Assembly (NCBI GenBank): GCA_963556695.1
Contig: CAUWAG010000006.1
Coordinates: 558,001-622,000 of the forward strand
Reading direction: 5' to 3'
DNA: 64,000 bases
Source: Anthostomella pinea
Lineage: Eukaryota; Ascomycota; Sordariomycetes; Xylariales; Xylariaceae
The first letter of the stretch is position 1. Every line of letters starts with the position of its first letter. Of the stretch, positions 1-11,056 are shown in pieces. The notes under the pieces are model-generated. The model saw only the letters and a program-made list of their open reading frames with translations. It searched no databases and was not told where the DNA came from. Both the position numbers and the translations under genes were made by a program.

Positions 1-155
1 TCAGTAGTGCAAACCACGCCTCCCAGAGCCTCTGTATCCCAGGGTTGTGGAGGTCTCAAGATAATAAGTACAGTCAGTCCCGCTCACGGGCCCATCCCCG
101 TTGTTGCGGCGGTATGACCTTGGGGTCATCCATCTGGTCCTTCAAGAAAAGCTAT

Positions 156-3100
156 CTATCGGGGGCAGATTGTTGAAAAGAACTTGCTCTTTTCCACGAA
201 TTTTGCCCATTCTGTGCTCCTCTCCCCTAAGTATTGTAAATAAGCTGTCCTAGGCGAGTACCTAGACAGCAGCCGGTTTTTTCCCAGTCTCTTACAAAAA
301 AAAATGTGTTGTGGTGTTTTCTTCTCACCACAGTTGCAGTGATCATTCGAGTCTGTATGCCCAAAGCGTTCATGGTATCTGGCAAAGTCGCCATGTCCAG
401 ATCTGGCCGCTAGAAATCTGTGTAAAGTACTCCTCTTAAAAGATATAAGGTCTCTTTTAGTTACTGTATGTGAGTATACTTCTTGATACCTAAGTTCTGA
501 TTGGTCTTTTTACCATTGATTGAACTCTTTCTTGTCCTTTTTTTTGAGATCTCTCTTGACCCAAGAGATTATAAGAAGGTTTATTATGTCTGTTTCTAGC
601 ATGACACTCTTTTTTGCTAGTATGTCGGCAGCTTCGTTGTCATTAATATCTCTGTGTCCAGGAATCCACTTGACGGTCACTCCAGGAGTGTGTGCTGTGG
701 CAAGTTCTTGAAATCATAGAAAAATGTTCTGTGATGTCTCGGGTGGAGTCCCATTGAGCCCATCTACCACTGCTGTGTTATCCAGGCAGACATATAACTG
801 TTTTCCGTGTCCAATTGCCCTGGCTACTGCAAGACCTTGGAGAGCACCATGGACTTCAGCATCTATTATTTCTGTTTGGAGAAGTCTGCCCTTTCCTCAG
901 TATATTTCTTGTGTAGTGCCGCCTTTCCTGATGGTATAATCCCATCCAGTGCGGGTTGTGCCTTGGTCGTTCAACTGTGATCCATCTGAATAGATGACAA
1001 GGTCAGTGTTCATGTTTCTCTCTTGTAGCCATTGCTTGAAGAGCTCTATTTCTTTGTCTTTGTCTTTACGGATTGGGGGCTTCTTTTATGATGGCCTGGT
1101 AAGTATTGGTCTCTGGAAGTCAGGGAGTAGCTGGAAACTCTTTTGTAGCCTTGTTGGATTTTTGCGAGCTTGTATTTGGAGCCTGCTAACAAGAGGGTAT
1201 CTCTGGTCTATTCGTCCTAGTCGGAGGCCGTGACGTCGTCTTATTGACTCTGCAAGAACTCCTGCTGAGGGAATCTGCGATTCAAAGTGTAGGATATGTC
1301 CAGGGTGTGTTTTCTAGACTGGCAAGATAGCCCTGATCGCCGTTCGTAATACGGCATCTATTGTTCCAAGAAGCCCTTTAATGCGATATGCTGATGTCCC
1401 ACCTAAGATCCCAACTTTCTCGATTCCTGGGTACCAGGCCTCCAGGCCGTGTGTAAGAATAAGAATAACACAAGCTTTCACAGCCCTCTTGGTTGACTTT
1501 ACTAGAAGTCCTTTAACTGTGTTGCATAGTCCTTAAAAGTGATTTGTTACCTTATTAGCTTTCTTGGCCCAGTAGGAAACGTGATTTTTGAAGTTTAGTT
1601 TTCTATCTAGGAAGACACCCAGCCATCGCATGGAGTCCTTTGTTATTTTGTTTATTGTCCCGTGGCGGACTGGAGGATTGTCTGAGTTCTTTTTCTGTGA
1701 GAAGTGCATGATCTCGGTTTTGTCGGGGTCAAACTCAATAGCATTATTGTGTCCCTATTAGTTGAATAAATAAAGGTTTTTAGAAGCCTTTGTTATTGTT
1801 TCCTTAAGGTTCTTTCTAATACAAAGAGTCGCTAGGTCGTCTGCATATCCAAAGCGTCTCCTTTTCATACCGAGTCGGGCACAGATTGGCTCTGTATACA
1901 GCATATAAAGGATTGGAGAAGCTAGTGAGCCTTGTGATAGCCCACAAGTGAGAGCTTTTATGTCGGTCACAATACCTTCAAACCGAACTCTTGCGGACCG
2001 TTCAGACATGAATGACTGGACCCATCTTATGAGAAAGTCTGGCCAGCCCTGTTCTCTCATGCGAACCACCAGCCGTCCCATTAGGGCAGCGTCAAAGGCC
2101 CCTTTTACATCTGCTGTGACTACCGTTGCAACAAGGCCTTGGTCAAGGGCCTGCTCAATATCGTGTATGAGTGCAGCTACCAAGTCGGCGGCAGAGCGCT
2201 TTGGCAGAGCTCCAAAATGTTGTGGAGCTAGAATTCCGAGTTTGATAACAAATCAGGCAATTCTTTTTGTAATGAGTCGTTCTAGGCCTTTGCCAAGACA
2301 TGATAATAACGATATTGGTCTGTAGGCCCTGGGGTTAGAGTAGTCTTTCTTGCCTGGCTTTGGGATCATCACCACCTCAGCTACTTTGAATGGTTTAGGG
2401 TGGTGTCCAATCTGTAAACAGGTCTGGAAAAGGGCTCTGATATGCTCCCCAATGACTGGCCAGCAAGCTTTCAGAATCCGTACTGTGAGGATGTCTACTC
2501 CTGGGGAGTTGCTCTTGGTCCCTATAGTGCACCCTTCAGCCTCTTCTAGTCCGACATGGTATTCAAGGGGGATGTATGGCTTGGGTTGTGTGATCTGAGC
2601 GGACCAGGGGTCGATGATATCGTTGTCTGAGGTACTTCGTTCAAGCGTGGATGAACGTAATGTATTTGCCTTGCTCTCTTGTGACTCGAATATTTGGTCT
2701 CCTATGATGATTGGAGGGGAACGCAATCCTGTTGATAACTTATGCCAAGAGACGATTCTGTATAGGTCCTTTGGCTCAGTTGCTGAATCAATTAGAGTCT
2801 GCCAGTACTCTCTCCTAGCTTTCTGAACCACGCGGCAAAATTCCCGTCGGGCTGAATTCCGCCCTTCTTGGCTTGTAGTCTGTTTAGAAAGGGCCCTGTA
2901 TGTCTGAACAGCTGCTTTGCAGTCATCATTCCATCAAGCAGTGGGCCTAGATTGACGGGACTTCTTGCCCATTGTCCTGATACAGCCTTGGATCATGTTG
3001 ATCAAGCTTTGTGTAAAGGTATCTACCTGGCCAGGGGATATACCCAGCCAGGGGAGTTCATGAATCCTGGTTTGGACATTGTCTGCCAGCTCTTGTAGTT

Positions 3101-3848
3101 TATTGTCTGGTACTATCCAATGATTGGCCTTGGGGACTCGGTCTAGATCTCCCTAAATTGGGACAACTATTCGTAATGTCTCATGATCTGAAGTGCACTG
3201 GAGTGCATTATTCACTGAGGCTTCGGCCATGGGGACATCTGAGAACACCAGATCTAGTACATTTCCGTCATCATGTGTTGGAATATCTGGTTCAGAAATC
3301 AGATCCAGTCCATGATCTGCCATAGTCTGTGTAAGTATGACACCACCATGATATCCTGGATTGCTTGAGTCCCAGGATATGTCGCCAGCATTGAAATCTC
3401 CAGCTATAACGCAGCCAAAAGGTGGAGTCCATACTTCCAGAATGTCATCCACTTCTTGTGGGTTGTCACAAGGCCAGTAGACACTGGCAAATATAATGCC
3501 TTGTACCTTGACCCAGGTGATGTCTCGTGTAACATAGGGCCGAAGTTGATCCGCTTAAAGGTGTTTTCTCACATAGATGAGAGATCTGGGCCGTGTATTG
3601 TCGCTGTCCTAAGAATCCATTAAGGAGTATATATCGTAATTGGGGTGTGTCTTTACTCCCATTCTCCTGCCTGGTGGTATGCCAACCCAGGGCTCTTGCA
3701 TCAGAATGATGTCTGCTGGTTCTTTTTTGTAGTCAGCCAGGTTGATGGCTAACTCTGTAGGGCCTGCACTCTTTTGTTCTCCTGCTGTATTCACAGAATG
3801 GATGACTAGATGCCCGTGTCGATGTGTTTCGTTTGATGTACCTAACAT
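156..3848 (-). pseudogene. LINE ORF2: endonuclease, reverse transcriptase, RNase H (broken)
   Basis: Polyprotein that would nick target DNA and prime reverse transcription. Visible motifs in order: QEPWVG near 3690, GDFNA near 3395 and a TSDHE motif near 3180 (APE endonuclease); GLSQGS near 1940 and the catalytic YADD near 1840 (RT); YSDGS near 985 with further acidic residues in DAEVHG and LDN (RNase H); then a CNCGEKKTPQHIFFC knuckle near 300. All lie in a single frame ending at a TAG at 156-158, about 1,230 codons. More than ten in-frame stops interrupt it (for example 3609, 3153, 2253, 1758). No frameshift was found in the parts read. It cannot make a functional protein. Confidence 0.85.
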
Positions 3849-5419
3849 TGACTGACAACAATGGTATCGGCATCTCTGGGATGAGTTGTATTTGTTGTGT
3901 CGATTTGCATTGTGGTGTCTTTGTTATTATTGCTGGGTGTTGACCCAGCTTGGTTTCTGCCTGTTTCATTGAAGGCCTTGGATCTGGCTCTTTCTCCAGC
4001 CAGCCTTATTTCTTGGATTTGCTCCCATATGTGCTTGTGGATGATGCCTTTCACAACCTTGGGGCGTGCAGGGCATTTGTCGAAGTTGGCAGCATGAGGT
4101 CCTTTGCAGTTGACACACTTTGGGATTGGTTTTTCGCACTCCTTCTGGTGTACTGTACTGGCGCAACGTGCACATACTTGCTTTTCACATCGGTAGTTCC
4201 TCACATGGTATCTGAAGCAGCTCACACACTGGTGAACCTTGGGGGTGTATTGAATGTGCCTCGAGGTCATTTAGTGAACAAAAAGCGTGAATGGTTTCTT
4301 TGCTGCACGGGGCAGAGAGATCACCCATGTGGTCTCCAGATCAGAATCAGCTGTGTTCCTTGAGAATATGCACCTTAAAGGTCTGTCACCTGTTTGGGCT
4401 TCAACTTCATCAACAACAGCAATATCGGTAATGTCGATTGTCAATCTTTCTGCACTGATGACCTTTCTTGGGCATCCATCGACCTTATAGTGATGCCAGA
4501 CCGTGTGGGTCTCGATTTTTTCTGCCTTAAGAATATCGGTGATTTCTTCTTGGAAGGCCAGGAGCTTAGCCTGAGTTGGCTTGTCCTTTGGGTGTAAGGT
4601 AAATCCAGAGGGGCACTGGGTCACTTCTCTAAGCTCTTAAGGGTGGAGCTTAAGTCTTCTGTTCAGTGTAGACTTTATTCCGTAAGGCTCTAGGTGGCTA
4701 TTATCTATGCGAACAAAGACCCGAAGATCATCCTGTTTCTTCTTTAGTTGGTTGGCAGTGATACGGGCGCCAGGCTGTGTTTTCTTTATGGTAGTGTTGA
4801 CTGTCCGTGGATGCTGTCGTTGGCTAGAGGAGACAGCTTGGGCAAAGGTCATGGTGGGCTTTACCATCCCTATCCCCCCAGGGATGGTCTTCCTTTTGGG
4901 CGGATCTCGGGTTTCTAGCCACTCGTTCAGACATTTAGAGAAGAAAGCGCTGAACTCCTTGGCATGAGAGTATAGTTCGGTTCCAGCTTTCTCAAGTGTC
5001 TTATCAACCGGTGCAGCACACTCTTAAAACATTGTCATCCTGGCTTCATAAAGGTGCTTGTCTTTAGCCAGTATTCTGGTAACTTGGTCCTGGCACTCTG
5101 AGGAGGAGGCTTTATTCCTTATATCGCATATAATGGCTTGGTCTGTCGAGATTTCGTTCAATTGAGGTTGTTTCATTCCAGTGGTGCTGCTGTCATTAAT
5201 ATTTCAGGATTTTCCTTTCAGAGGGGAAATAATGGTGAAGTCAGCCTTAGAGACATGTGACGGGCTGTTGCTGATGTCGTCAAGCAGTGCCTGGCGGAGC
5301 CTGCTCGGAGTTGCCGGGCCGTATGTCTTTTGAGGGGCCGGGGATTTGAGCATGCCGCCAGTGGTCGTCTTTGGGACGGCCACGGGTGTGTTTAGGGGCC
5401 CATTATGAAAGGGTGCCAT
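3842..5419 (-). pseudogene. LINE ORF1, gag-like RNA-binding protein (broken)
   Basis: Nucleic-acid chaperone and packaging protein of the LINE. Four open blocks lie in the same frame, separated by stops at 5204-5206 (TGA), 5024-5026, 4637-4639 and 4271-4273 (all TAA). Each is one transition away from CGA or CAA. The C-terminal block has three Cys/His knuckles: CVSCFRYHVRNYRC, CARCASTVHQKEC and CVNCKGPHAANFDKC. The real start is uncertain because the N-terminal block opens at 5419 with a methionine. ORF2 begins in another frame at about 3848 and just overlaps the end of ORF1. Confidence 0.85.
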
Positions 5420-5470
5420 CCGGCTTGTGAGAAAAATTCTCTTGTGCCTTGGCAGAGATAGTCAGTTACT

Positions 5471-7600
5471 GAGAGAAGTGCTTGCTTTAGTGCAAATATC
5501 AAGGTTGCGCCCTAACAGCAGGGCGCCAAGAAAAATAGTTGTTTTTGTTTTGTGATGTGGTAACAAGGTATCAGTGGCGGCAGAAGGGACAGTTCAACGT
5601 GTAATGCAAAACAGCGAAGGTAAGCTGCACTAGCACAAGTAAAGAAGACGACATACCCATCGGAAGAAGCAAAAGCCCGGAACAAGGGCGCTGGGTGTGA
5701 TGGTATACCATCGATCTGATTCCTGAGGATATCCTCATCACCAATCGTCAGAGAGTTCGTTCTGATGTCAAACTTCGCCATGACATCCCACAGCTACGGG
5801 TGTCCAATGATCAGCAGTATGCTCGTGCGTCCCCCTAGAGGCTAAAAGATCGCCCAGACCGAACGAGTTATGTCGTCCACGACCAAGGCTTGAACAAATA
5901 CACTATATCTACTGAAGATCTCAGTAGATGTGTATATTACTAATTTACTGGCGCTAGAATTTAATAGTTTACTTAAGCTTTAAGTGGAGTGGAATTAGTT
6001 GTATATGTAGAGGGTTTTATATGGGCAATTTTTTGGGCCTTATAATATAGTAGTTAAAGCTTTTGGTTTTTGCCGGGAATGTAAGGCCGGAACGGAAAAT
6101 CTTGCCTGAAAATGTAAGGCCAGGAGGGTTGGAATCTGGGCTAAGGCAAAAAATTCTGTTTTACGTACATTAATACACTCGTTTATGTCGTACATTGCAC
6201 TAAGCCCTTAATAAAATGGATTAAGTCTTAAGAACTAATAGATATATATATAAGTGGTCCACTTTTAGTGGTCTCTTTGTACACTAAGTATAATTTGTTC
6301 AAGCCTTATCTACAACAATATTAAACACGATAAAATTGACAACCAAGGTCGTATTCCTATATGCCTGTGATGGTATGGTCACCCACACCACCAGATCTCT
6401 AGGCCACCCACGTGCATTGGTCATATGAGCGGAGCGACTGTTGATCTGCCAGCCACTAGGGCAGCGGATAGTGGGGCGGACACACAGATCATATCCCCCA
6501 CCAGAATTGGCTGGTGGGCTCGATCTCTTCTTCCCTCCTCACCAAGAGATTTTCATACGTAGATAGTGTATACAGGGCTTTTACGTCCTCTCTCATCTTC
6601 TGAACGACAATGCCGTCAGTAAATAAAGCTTCCTAATGCCGAGATCCTTCAGCTTTTGTTTCTTTACCCCGAGCTTGTCAGTTAGTAAGGGATGGACGAG
6701 TTTTATGTCGCTTGCCTGATCTCCTTATGAGCTCTCTTTCGGCATTGTATCGTAACTCCTGAGGACCGAGTACAACCTCTTGTAACAAAACGTAACGGTC
6801 AGGTTAGTTGCGTGTGTCCCGTTCCATTGAGTTTCTGAGTTTTTCCTTCTCTAGTGTATATACTCCTTTCGTGTAAACGTTAGCTTCCACTTTGGTGATC
6901 ATCAAGCTCGATCTCCAGATGTGTAGCTGTTCCTTATAAGTTGCGGTGTCGTGAAAGTACCCCACCTTGAACAGTCTAAGCTGACAAGACCAACCTACCA
7001 ATTGACGCAGAACCGCCAAAAAATCGAACCGAATACCGACATCTTAGTAGACCGGGCAACAGTCCTTTCGTCAGAATGAACAGCCACACGCCGTCTGCAA
7101 TAGCAGCTTATAGCATGCAGGCTGTTAGCCATCACCGCGGCCGCCTAGGGGCTTATAGCCCCAAGAAAAACTGGCGAGAGCAAGTGATGGAGACGCAAAA
7201 CTGACATATCTAGAACAAAATGCTTCAACGACTAGGAAGAACACACGCAGAAAGACCCGATACCACGCAAACAGGTTACTCGGCAAAAAATCCTCATGGA
7301 GAGGCAAGCCCAGACCATCAGACGACGGCATCAGTTTTGAGTCCTCAGGAAGAGGCATTAGAATGTGCTTGCTGGTAGATGTGCTGGTTGGTGTCGGACG
7401 AGGTGCCAAGAGATGCATATCTAGGGCAGCTCATAGCGCATATTTTCCATACGATTTGGCATCCTACCAATAGGCAGTCAGCATCTCATGGTTTGAGGAA
7501 AGTTACGGTGGCAGGGCAGCCGCAGGAGTTCGCCACGGCTGTTTTGACGCGGCAATCGGCGCCGCAGACCTTTCCGCAAGATGGGATGATCGACTGCTTG
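5471..7600. other. Decayed AT-rich, repeat-like stretch without a recognisable gene
   Basis: Between the LINE and the gypsy element no credible coding sequence is seen. 5930-6340 is markedly AT-rich and contains a repeated TGTAAGGCC motif. 6350-6560 contains short inverted repeats such as CCCACCAGAATTGGCTGGTGGG-like arms near 6497. The stretch looks like old transposon debris altered by RIP, but no family could be assigned. Short ORFs on either strand lack domain signals. Confidence 0.5.
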
Positions 7601-7605
7601 TGATC

Positions 7606-7773
7606 TGTAATGAACAAGGTCTAAGAGATGAACCCAAAGAGCTTGATATGTAGACCAATGTTTATTGTAGCTGTTAAAGAAGAAAGAAAAAGGAAAACAA
7701 GTAGCTGGGGGTCCAGACCTGGTTATATACACATAGGGTGGCACGGTACGTACCTAGGTACGTACCCGTGACA
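7606..7773 (-). repeat. 3' LTR of the gypsy element
   Basis: 168 bp, TG...CA. Contains a perfect 22-bp palindrome at 7745-7766 and the self-priming complement at 7663-7675. The left boundary abuts the TGATC duplication. It differs from the 5' LTR at about nine sites, mostly A here versus G there. Confidence 0.93.
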
Positions 7774-8678
7774 TTACCTCTTCTCTCCCGGTCGAAAAAG
7801 AAAATAGGACATCATAATTATAGCAAATCAGGGCCATGGAGCTCTTTTCTGGTATTGGTTCCAACTCCATCTTTTTCTTGCGTCTAGTTTGTGTCCTTTT
7901 GCCTGAAGAACCCGTTCTTGCACCTTGATCTTTGCCAATGTTGTCGCTCTCGCCGTATTTCCGTACAAAAGCCTTGAAGGCATCAGTCTGGCGAAGATTT
8001 TCTCTGGGTTCCCAAGTTGGCTCGATATAGCTGGTCCACTTAACAAGGACTTCACGATGTCCTTTATGAGACCTTGCTCTCCAAATTGCCTCCACTGCTC
8101 ATAGTGGATCAGTGCCATCTAGCAGTGGCGGCGGTTGCGTATCGTCTTGTACCTGCGAAGGCAAAGGATCGTCTGGGTATCGGCGAAAAAGGTCAACGAA
8201 AAATTGAGGGTGCTGCCCGCTGGGAACGTCGAGCTCGTAGACATCCGGGGCCACTATTTTGGTGATCTTGTATTTTGCTTGGGTCCACCATAGCTTCTTC
8301 TTGAGTTGCGGCGTCGCAACGTTCTTCAAGTTCAGCCACACCTTGTCTCCCACTTTGTACCTCTCAGTAGGGCGCCGGCCTCGATTTGCCTTGTCTTCCA
8401 TGATTTGTTGGGCTGTTGCCATTGCTGCTTGGGCCATTTCTTGACCGTTCTGAAGTCGTCGAACAAATGCGTCTGCTCTGGCTCTGGGGTCTTTCTTGGA
8501 ACGTGTAACTGGAGGCCTCTGCTGGATGGGTTCTGCGTGATATCTATGAGTCAAGAAAAATGGGCTAAACCCGGTGACCGACGATGGTCTATTGTTGAGT
8601 GCCAACATTGCAGTGGGCAACAAGTCCTTCCAATCGAACTGTGCATAAGAGATGAACACTTGAAGATAGGCCTGAATC

Positions 8679-9263
8679 TTTTGATTCATGCGGGCCGTAT
8701 GGCGCAATGGTCAAATGCGCCTGGTTGTGTTCTCGTTGTGCGGTGGGCGACGAGAACAAGTGGGTTCGAATCCTGCTATGGCCCCCTTTCTGACCCGGCT
8801 TGTGCGAGTCGATAACCAGCACACGACAGTGGAGAGGCCCCATTTTATCGCAGAGCCCGATAGCCAAGCAGCTTGTCTCCACAATACCCACTCCTGCGAG
8901 GTTTTCCCCCTTGTGGTTTCCCTCGCCAGCAGATAACAAACACCTATTCCACCCACCAATGCGACATATATCGAACGGCTACTGGAACGTTATGTACACC
9001 AGAGAACTGAGGTTCACTGGGTCGCTTTGTCACTAGATAGGAGGTTTTTCTGACGGAATTGTGCTTGGGTATTGACTAAAACCATCTGAACACTCCAGAT
9101 TGGTACCGCTACAGCGAGGATAGGCTCGTGCGCGGATCTGAATGTATCTAATTTGACACCTCTACAACCTTGCGATGCAATGGCTCTGGGAGGCGTGGTT
9201 TGCACTACTGAGGAGCTACCCCCCACGTTAAATACAAAACAAACAAACATTTTGATTCATGCG
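8679..9263 (+). mobile_element. tRNA-derived SINE with LINE-like tail, inserted in gypsy integrase
   Basis: 557-bp insert at 8693-9249 flanked by the 14-bp duplication TTTTGATTCATGCG (8679-8692 and 9250-9263). The 5' end is a tRNA-like head with Pol III A and B boxes. The middle (about 8785-9020) is of unknown origin. The last about 200 bp match the 3' end of the minus-strand LINE at 1-160, including an uninterrupted GGCTCTGGGAGGCGTGGTTT. It ends in an A-rich tail AAATACAAAACAAACAAACA. This is the architecture of a SINE moved by a partner LINE. It codes for no protein. Removing it together with one duplication copy restores the integrase frame. Confidence 0.92.
8692..8784 (+). promoter_or_regulatory. 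tRNA-like head of the SINE (Pol III A and B boxes)
   Basis: Acceptor-like strands GGGCCGT (8692-8698) and ATGGCCC (8778-8784) pair. The D arm GGCGC/GCGCC surrounds a typical D loop. The A box TGGCGCAATGGTC is at 8700-8712 and the B box GGTTCGAATCC at 8763-8773. The anticodon region is replaced by a long hairpin (GTTCTCGT paired with ACGAGAAC), so it is not an ordinary decoding tRNA. It serves as an internal Pol III promoter. Confidence 0.85.
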
Positions 9264-10460
9264 CTCTGTTGACCCGTCAGTTTGTGGGTGAAATGCCGTC
9301 GATAATTGTTGCTCTATTCGAGTTAGTTTGCAAAGCCGTTTCTAGAAATGGCCCACCCAGTTACTTCCACGATCTAAGGTTACAGCAGCTGAGAATCCGT
9401 GAAACCTGAAATGGTATTGTAGGAATCGTTCTGCACAGGCTTCTGTTTCCATCGTATCCATCGCTTCAAGGGTAACTGCTTTGAGTAGACGATCCACGAT
9501 GACCATCAAGAACCGCGGTCCGTCATTTTCGGCTGGTAGGTCTGTCATGAAATCAACAGATATTTCAGCGTGAAATTGTTCCGGGATAGGTAAAGGACGC
9601 AACAGGCCCTGGGAGGCTTGTCTCCATACTTTGGATCTTCCACCAATACTGCAGTTCTTGACAAACCGCTTGACAGTGCTGTATTGATGAGGCCAGAAGA
9701 AGTTTCGTTACAGGATGGATAGCGTTACATCTCTGCCTGGATGGCCTGTGATGTGTGAGTCATGGACTTGCTGAACCAGAAATGTGCGCAATGGTTCCCA
9801 ATCTGGCACCCAGAGCGCTCCGCGACGTAGAAGGGCGCCTTGCTTGTCGATTTGGCAGTCTAATATATGAACCAGAAGATTAAGACTTGGTGGAAAGGTT
9901 TAGTGGCCTATGGAAACCGTGGCATAAGCGTTGCAGTAGTCTTTGTCCATGATGACGCCTCGGTCCCACAGCAACTGCAACTCTATCTCTTCAAACAACC
10001 GGTGGCCTTTGTGTGGCTGAGGTGTGTCAGGTTCATGCTGCGGTATATCAATAGGTGCATTGCCGTCGTGACCGCCAATTCCGACGGAGTACTGACGTTG
10101 GCCTGGGCAGTGTTTCGGCGGGCGCTTTGGCGCGTTTCGACTGCGGCCACAAGTTGCGCTACCATGTAGTTGCCCGTTTGTGCCATTATTCTTAGACGGA
10201 GCCATTCGTCTTTGATTAGTTGTTGTCGCCTTGCTTGAAGCCTCTCGTCATCGGCATTTTGAGGCATGTCTTAGGCTCTCCTGGAGAGGTAGTCGGGCTT
10301 GCCAGATTCTTTGCCTGCACAAAATCAGAATTGAAAGCGGAATCGTGAGAGCTCTTCAGCCCATCGTACTTGCCTCTCGTTTAGTATTCTTTTTACCATA
10401 AAGTGTCGGAGGTTTTTGTGATCTGAAAGGACGGTAAACAGGTGTTCTAAATTGCGCAAT

Positions 10461-10632
10461 TGTCACAGAATAGCAATTGACCACCACACCAATTGGCTAA
10501 GCTCCCCACAATAGGATGTGGAATATTCAGGATGGCAACTGAATATTCTATGGTGGTAGATATACCTGACGTTCCACGGGCTCCAAGGCTCTGTCTCATT
10601 CGGACATACCTGTACCGTATTAGAACGTCACA
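10461..10632 (-). repeat. TRIM terminal repeat, left copy
   Basis: 172 bp. Contains a 10-bp perfect inverted repeat GAATATTCAG (10521-10530) / CTGAATATTC (10539-10548). Three differences from the right copy indicate recent insertion. Confidence 0.9.
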
Positions 10633-10884
10633 ACCCCCCGGGTCACACAAGGTTCACCTCGAACCTGAACCTCCAACATTGCAGGGCGACGCCTCCACGG
10701 CCTTAGCAATGCTGTCAGTGTCAGCGAATGATGTTCGGGGACCGGGAAGTTGGCGGGTAGCTTGCTTGTCAATCAGATCTGTTCGTTCGTCTGTCGGTCG
10801 CAGCATATCTGTACACGTGAAAAGTTTTGGTCAACTTTTACTGCAGCCAGGATTCGAACCTCAGCCCTTAGGAATCCTGAATAT

Positions 10885-11056
10885 TGTCACAGAATAGCAA
10901 TTGACCACCACACCAATTGGCTAAGCTCCCCACAAAAGGATGTGGAATATTCAGGATGGCAACTGAATATTCTATAGTGGTAGATATACCTGACGTTCCA
11001 CGGGCTCCAGGGCTCTGTCTCATTCGGACATACCTGTACCGTATTAGAACGTCACA
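10885..11056 (-). repeat. TRIM terminal repeat, right copy
   Basis: 172 bp, near-identical to the left copy. On the minus strand it carries an A-box-like TTAGCCAATTGG (complement of 10913-10924). A perfect B box lies in the adjoining internal part (10850-10860). Confidence 0.9.

Larger units (their letters stand above)
1..5470 (-). mobile_element. Tad/I-type LINE retrotransposon with RNase H, inactivated; 3' end cut by the window
   Basis: Non-LTR retrotransposon read on the minus strand. In order it has a gag-like ORF1 with three CCHC-type knuckles, then ORF2 with AP endonuclease, reverse transcriptase, RNase H and a C-terminal CCHC knuckle, then a short 3' UTR at 1-155. This order is that of fungal Tad-like LINEs. 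All ORF1 pieces share one frame and all ORF2 pieces share another, so decay is by nonsense codons (TGA, TAA, TAG) and not indels, as expected from C-to-T change by RIP. The A-rich 3' tail lies beyond the left edge. The 5' boundary is not defined; 5470 is an estimate. Confidence 0.9.
7754..9840 (-). pseudogene. Gypsy integrase and chromodomain, split by a SINE insertion
   Basis: The zinc-binding N-terminus is decayed around 9640-9740. The catalytic core has the first Asp in ISVDFMTDLP (near 9555), the second in TLDRGSNW (near 9365) and the Glu in [16 protein letters not shown] (9263-9310). The reading continues beyond the SINE as IQAYLQVFIS at 8678. A stop (TGA where CGA is expected) lies just before the chromodomain at about 8096. 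The chromodomain has VLVKWTSYIEPTWEPRENL. With the 571-bp SINE plus duplication removed, integrase and chromodomain share a frame. The C-terminal chromodomain defines a chromovirus and is thought to steer insertion toward heterochromatin. Confidence 0.9.

Noticed and set aside
5500..5525. A terminator-like GC hairpin (GCGCCCT / AGGGCGC)
   Set aside because: Rho-independent terminators do not apply in a fungal nucleus and no gene ends there.
8692..8784. A genuine tRNA gene on the plus strand
   Set aside because: Acceptor, D and T arms fit, but the anticodon arm is replaced by a long hairpin. The sequence starts exactly at a target duplication and continues into a LINE-like tail, so it is the head of a SINE.
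10461..11056. Tandem duplication of a gypsy segment as an explanation of the 172-bp repeats
   Set aside because: The repeats have TG...CA ends and a 5-bp target duplication, and the host frame closes exactly without them, so they are the LTRs of an inserted element.
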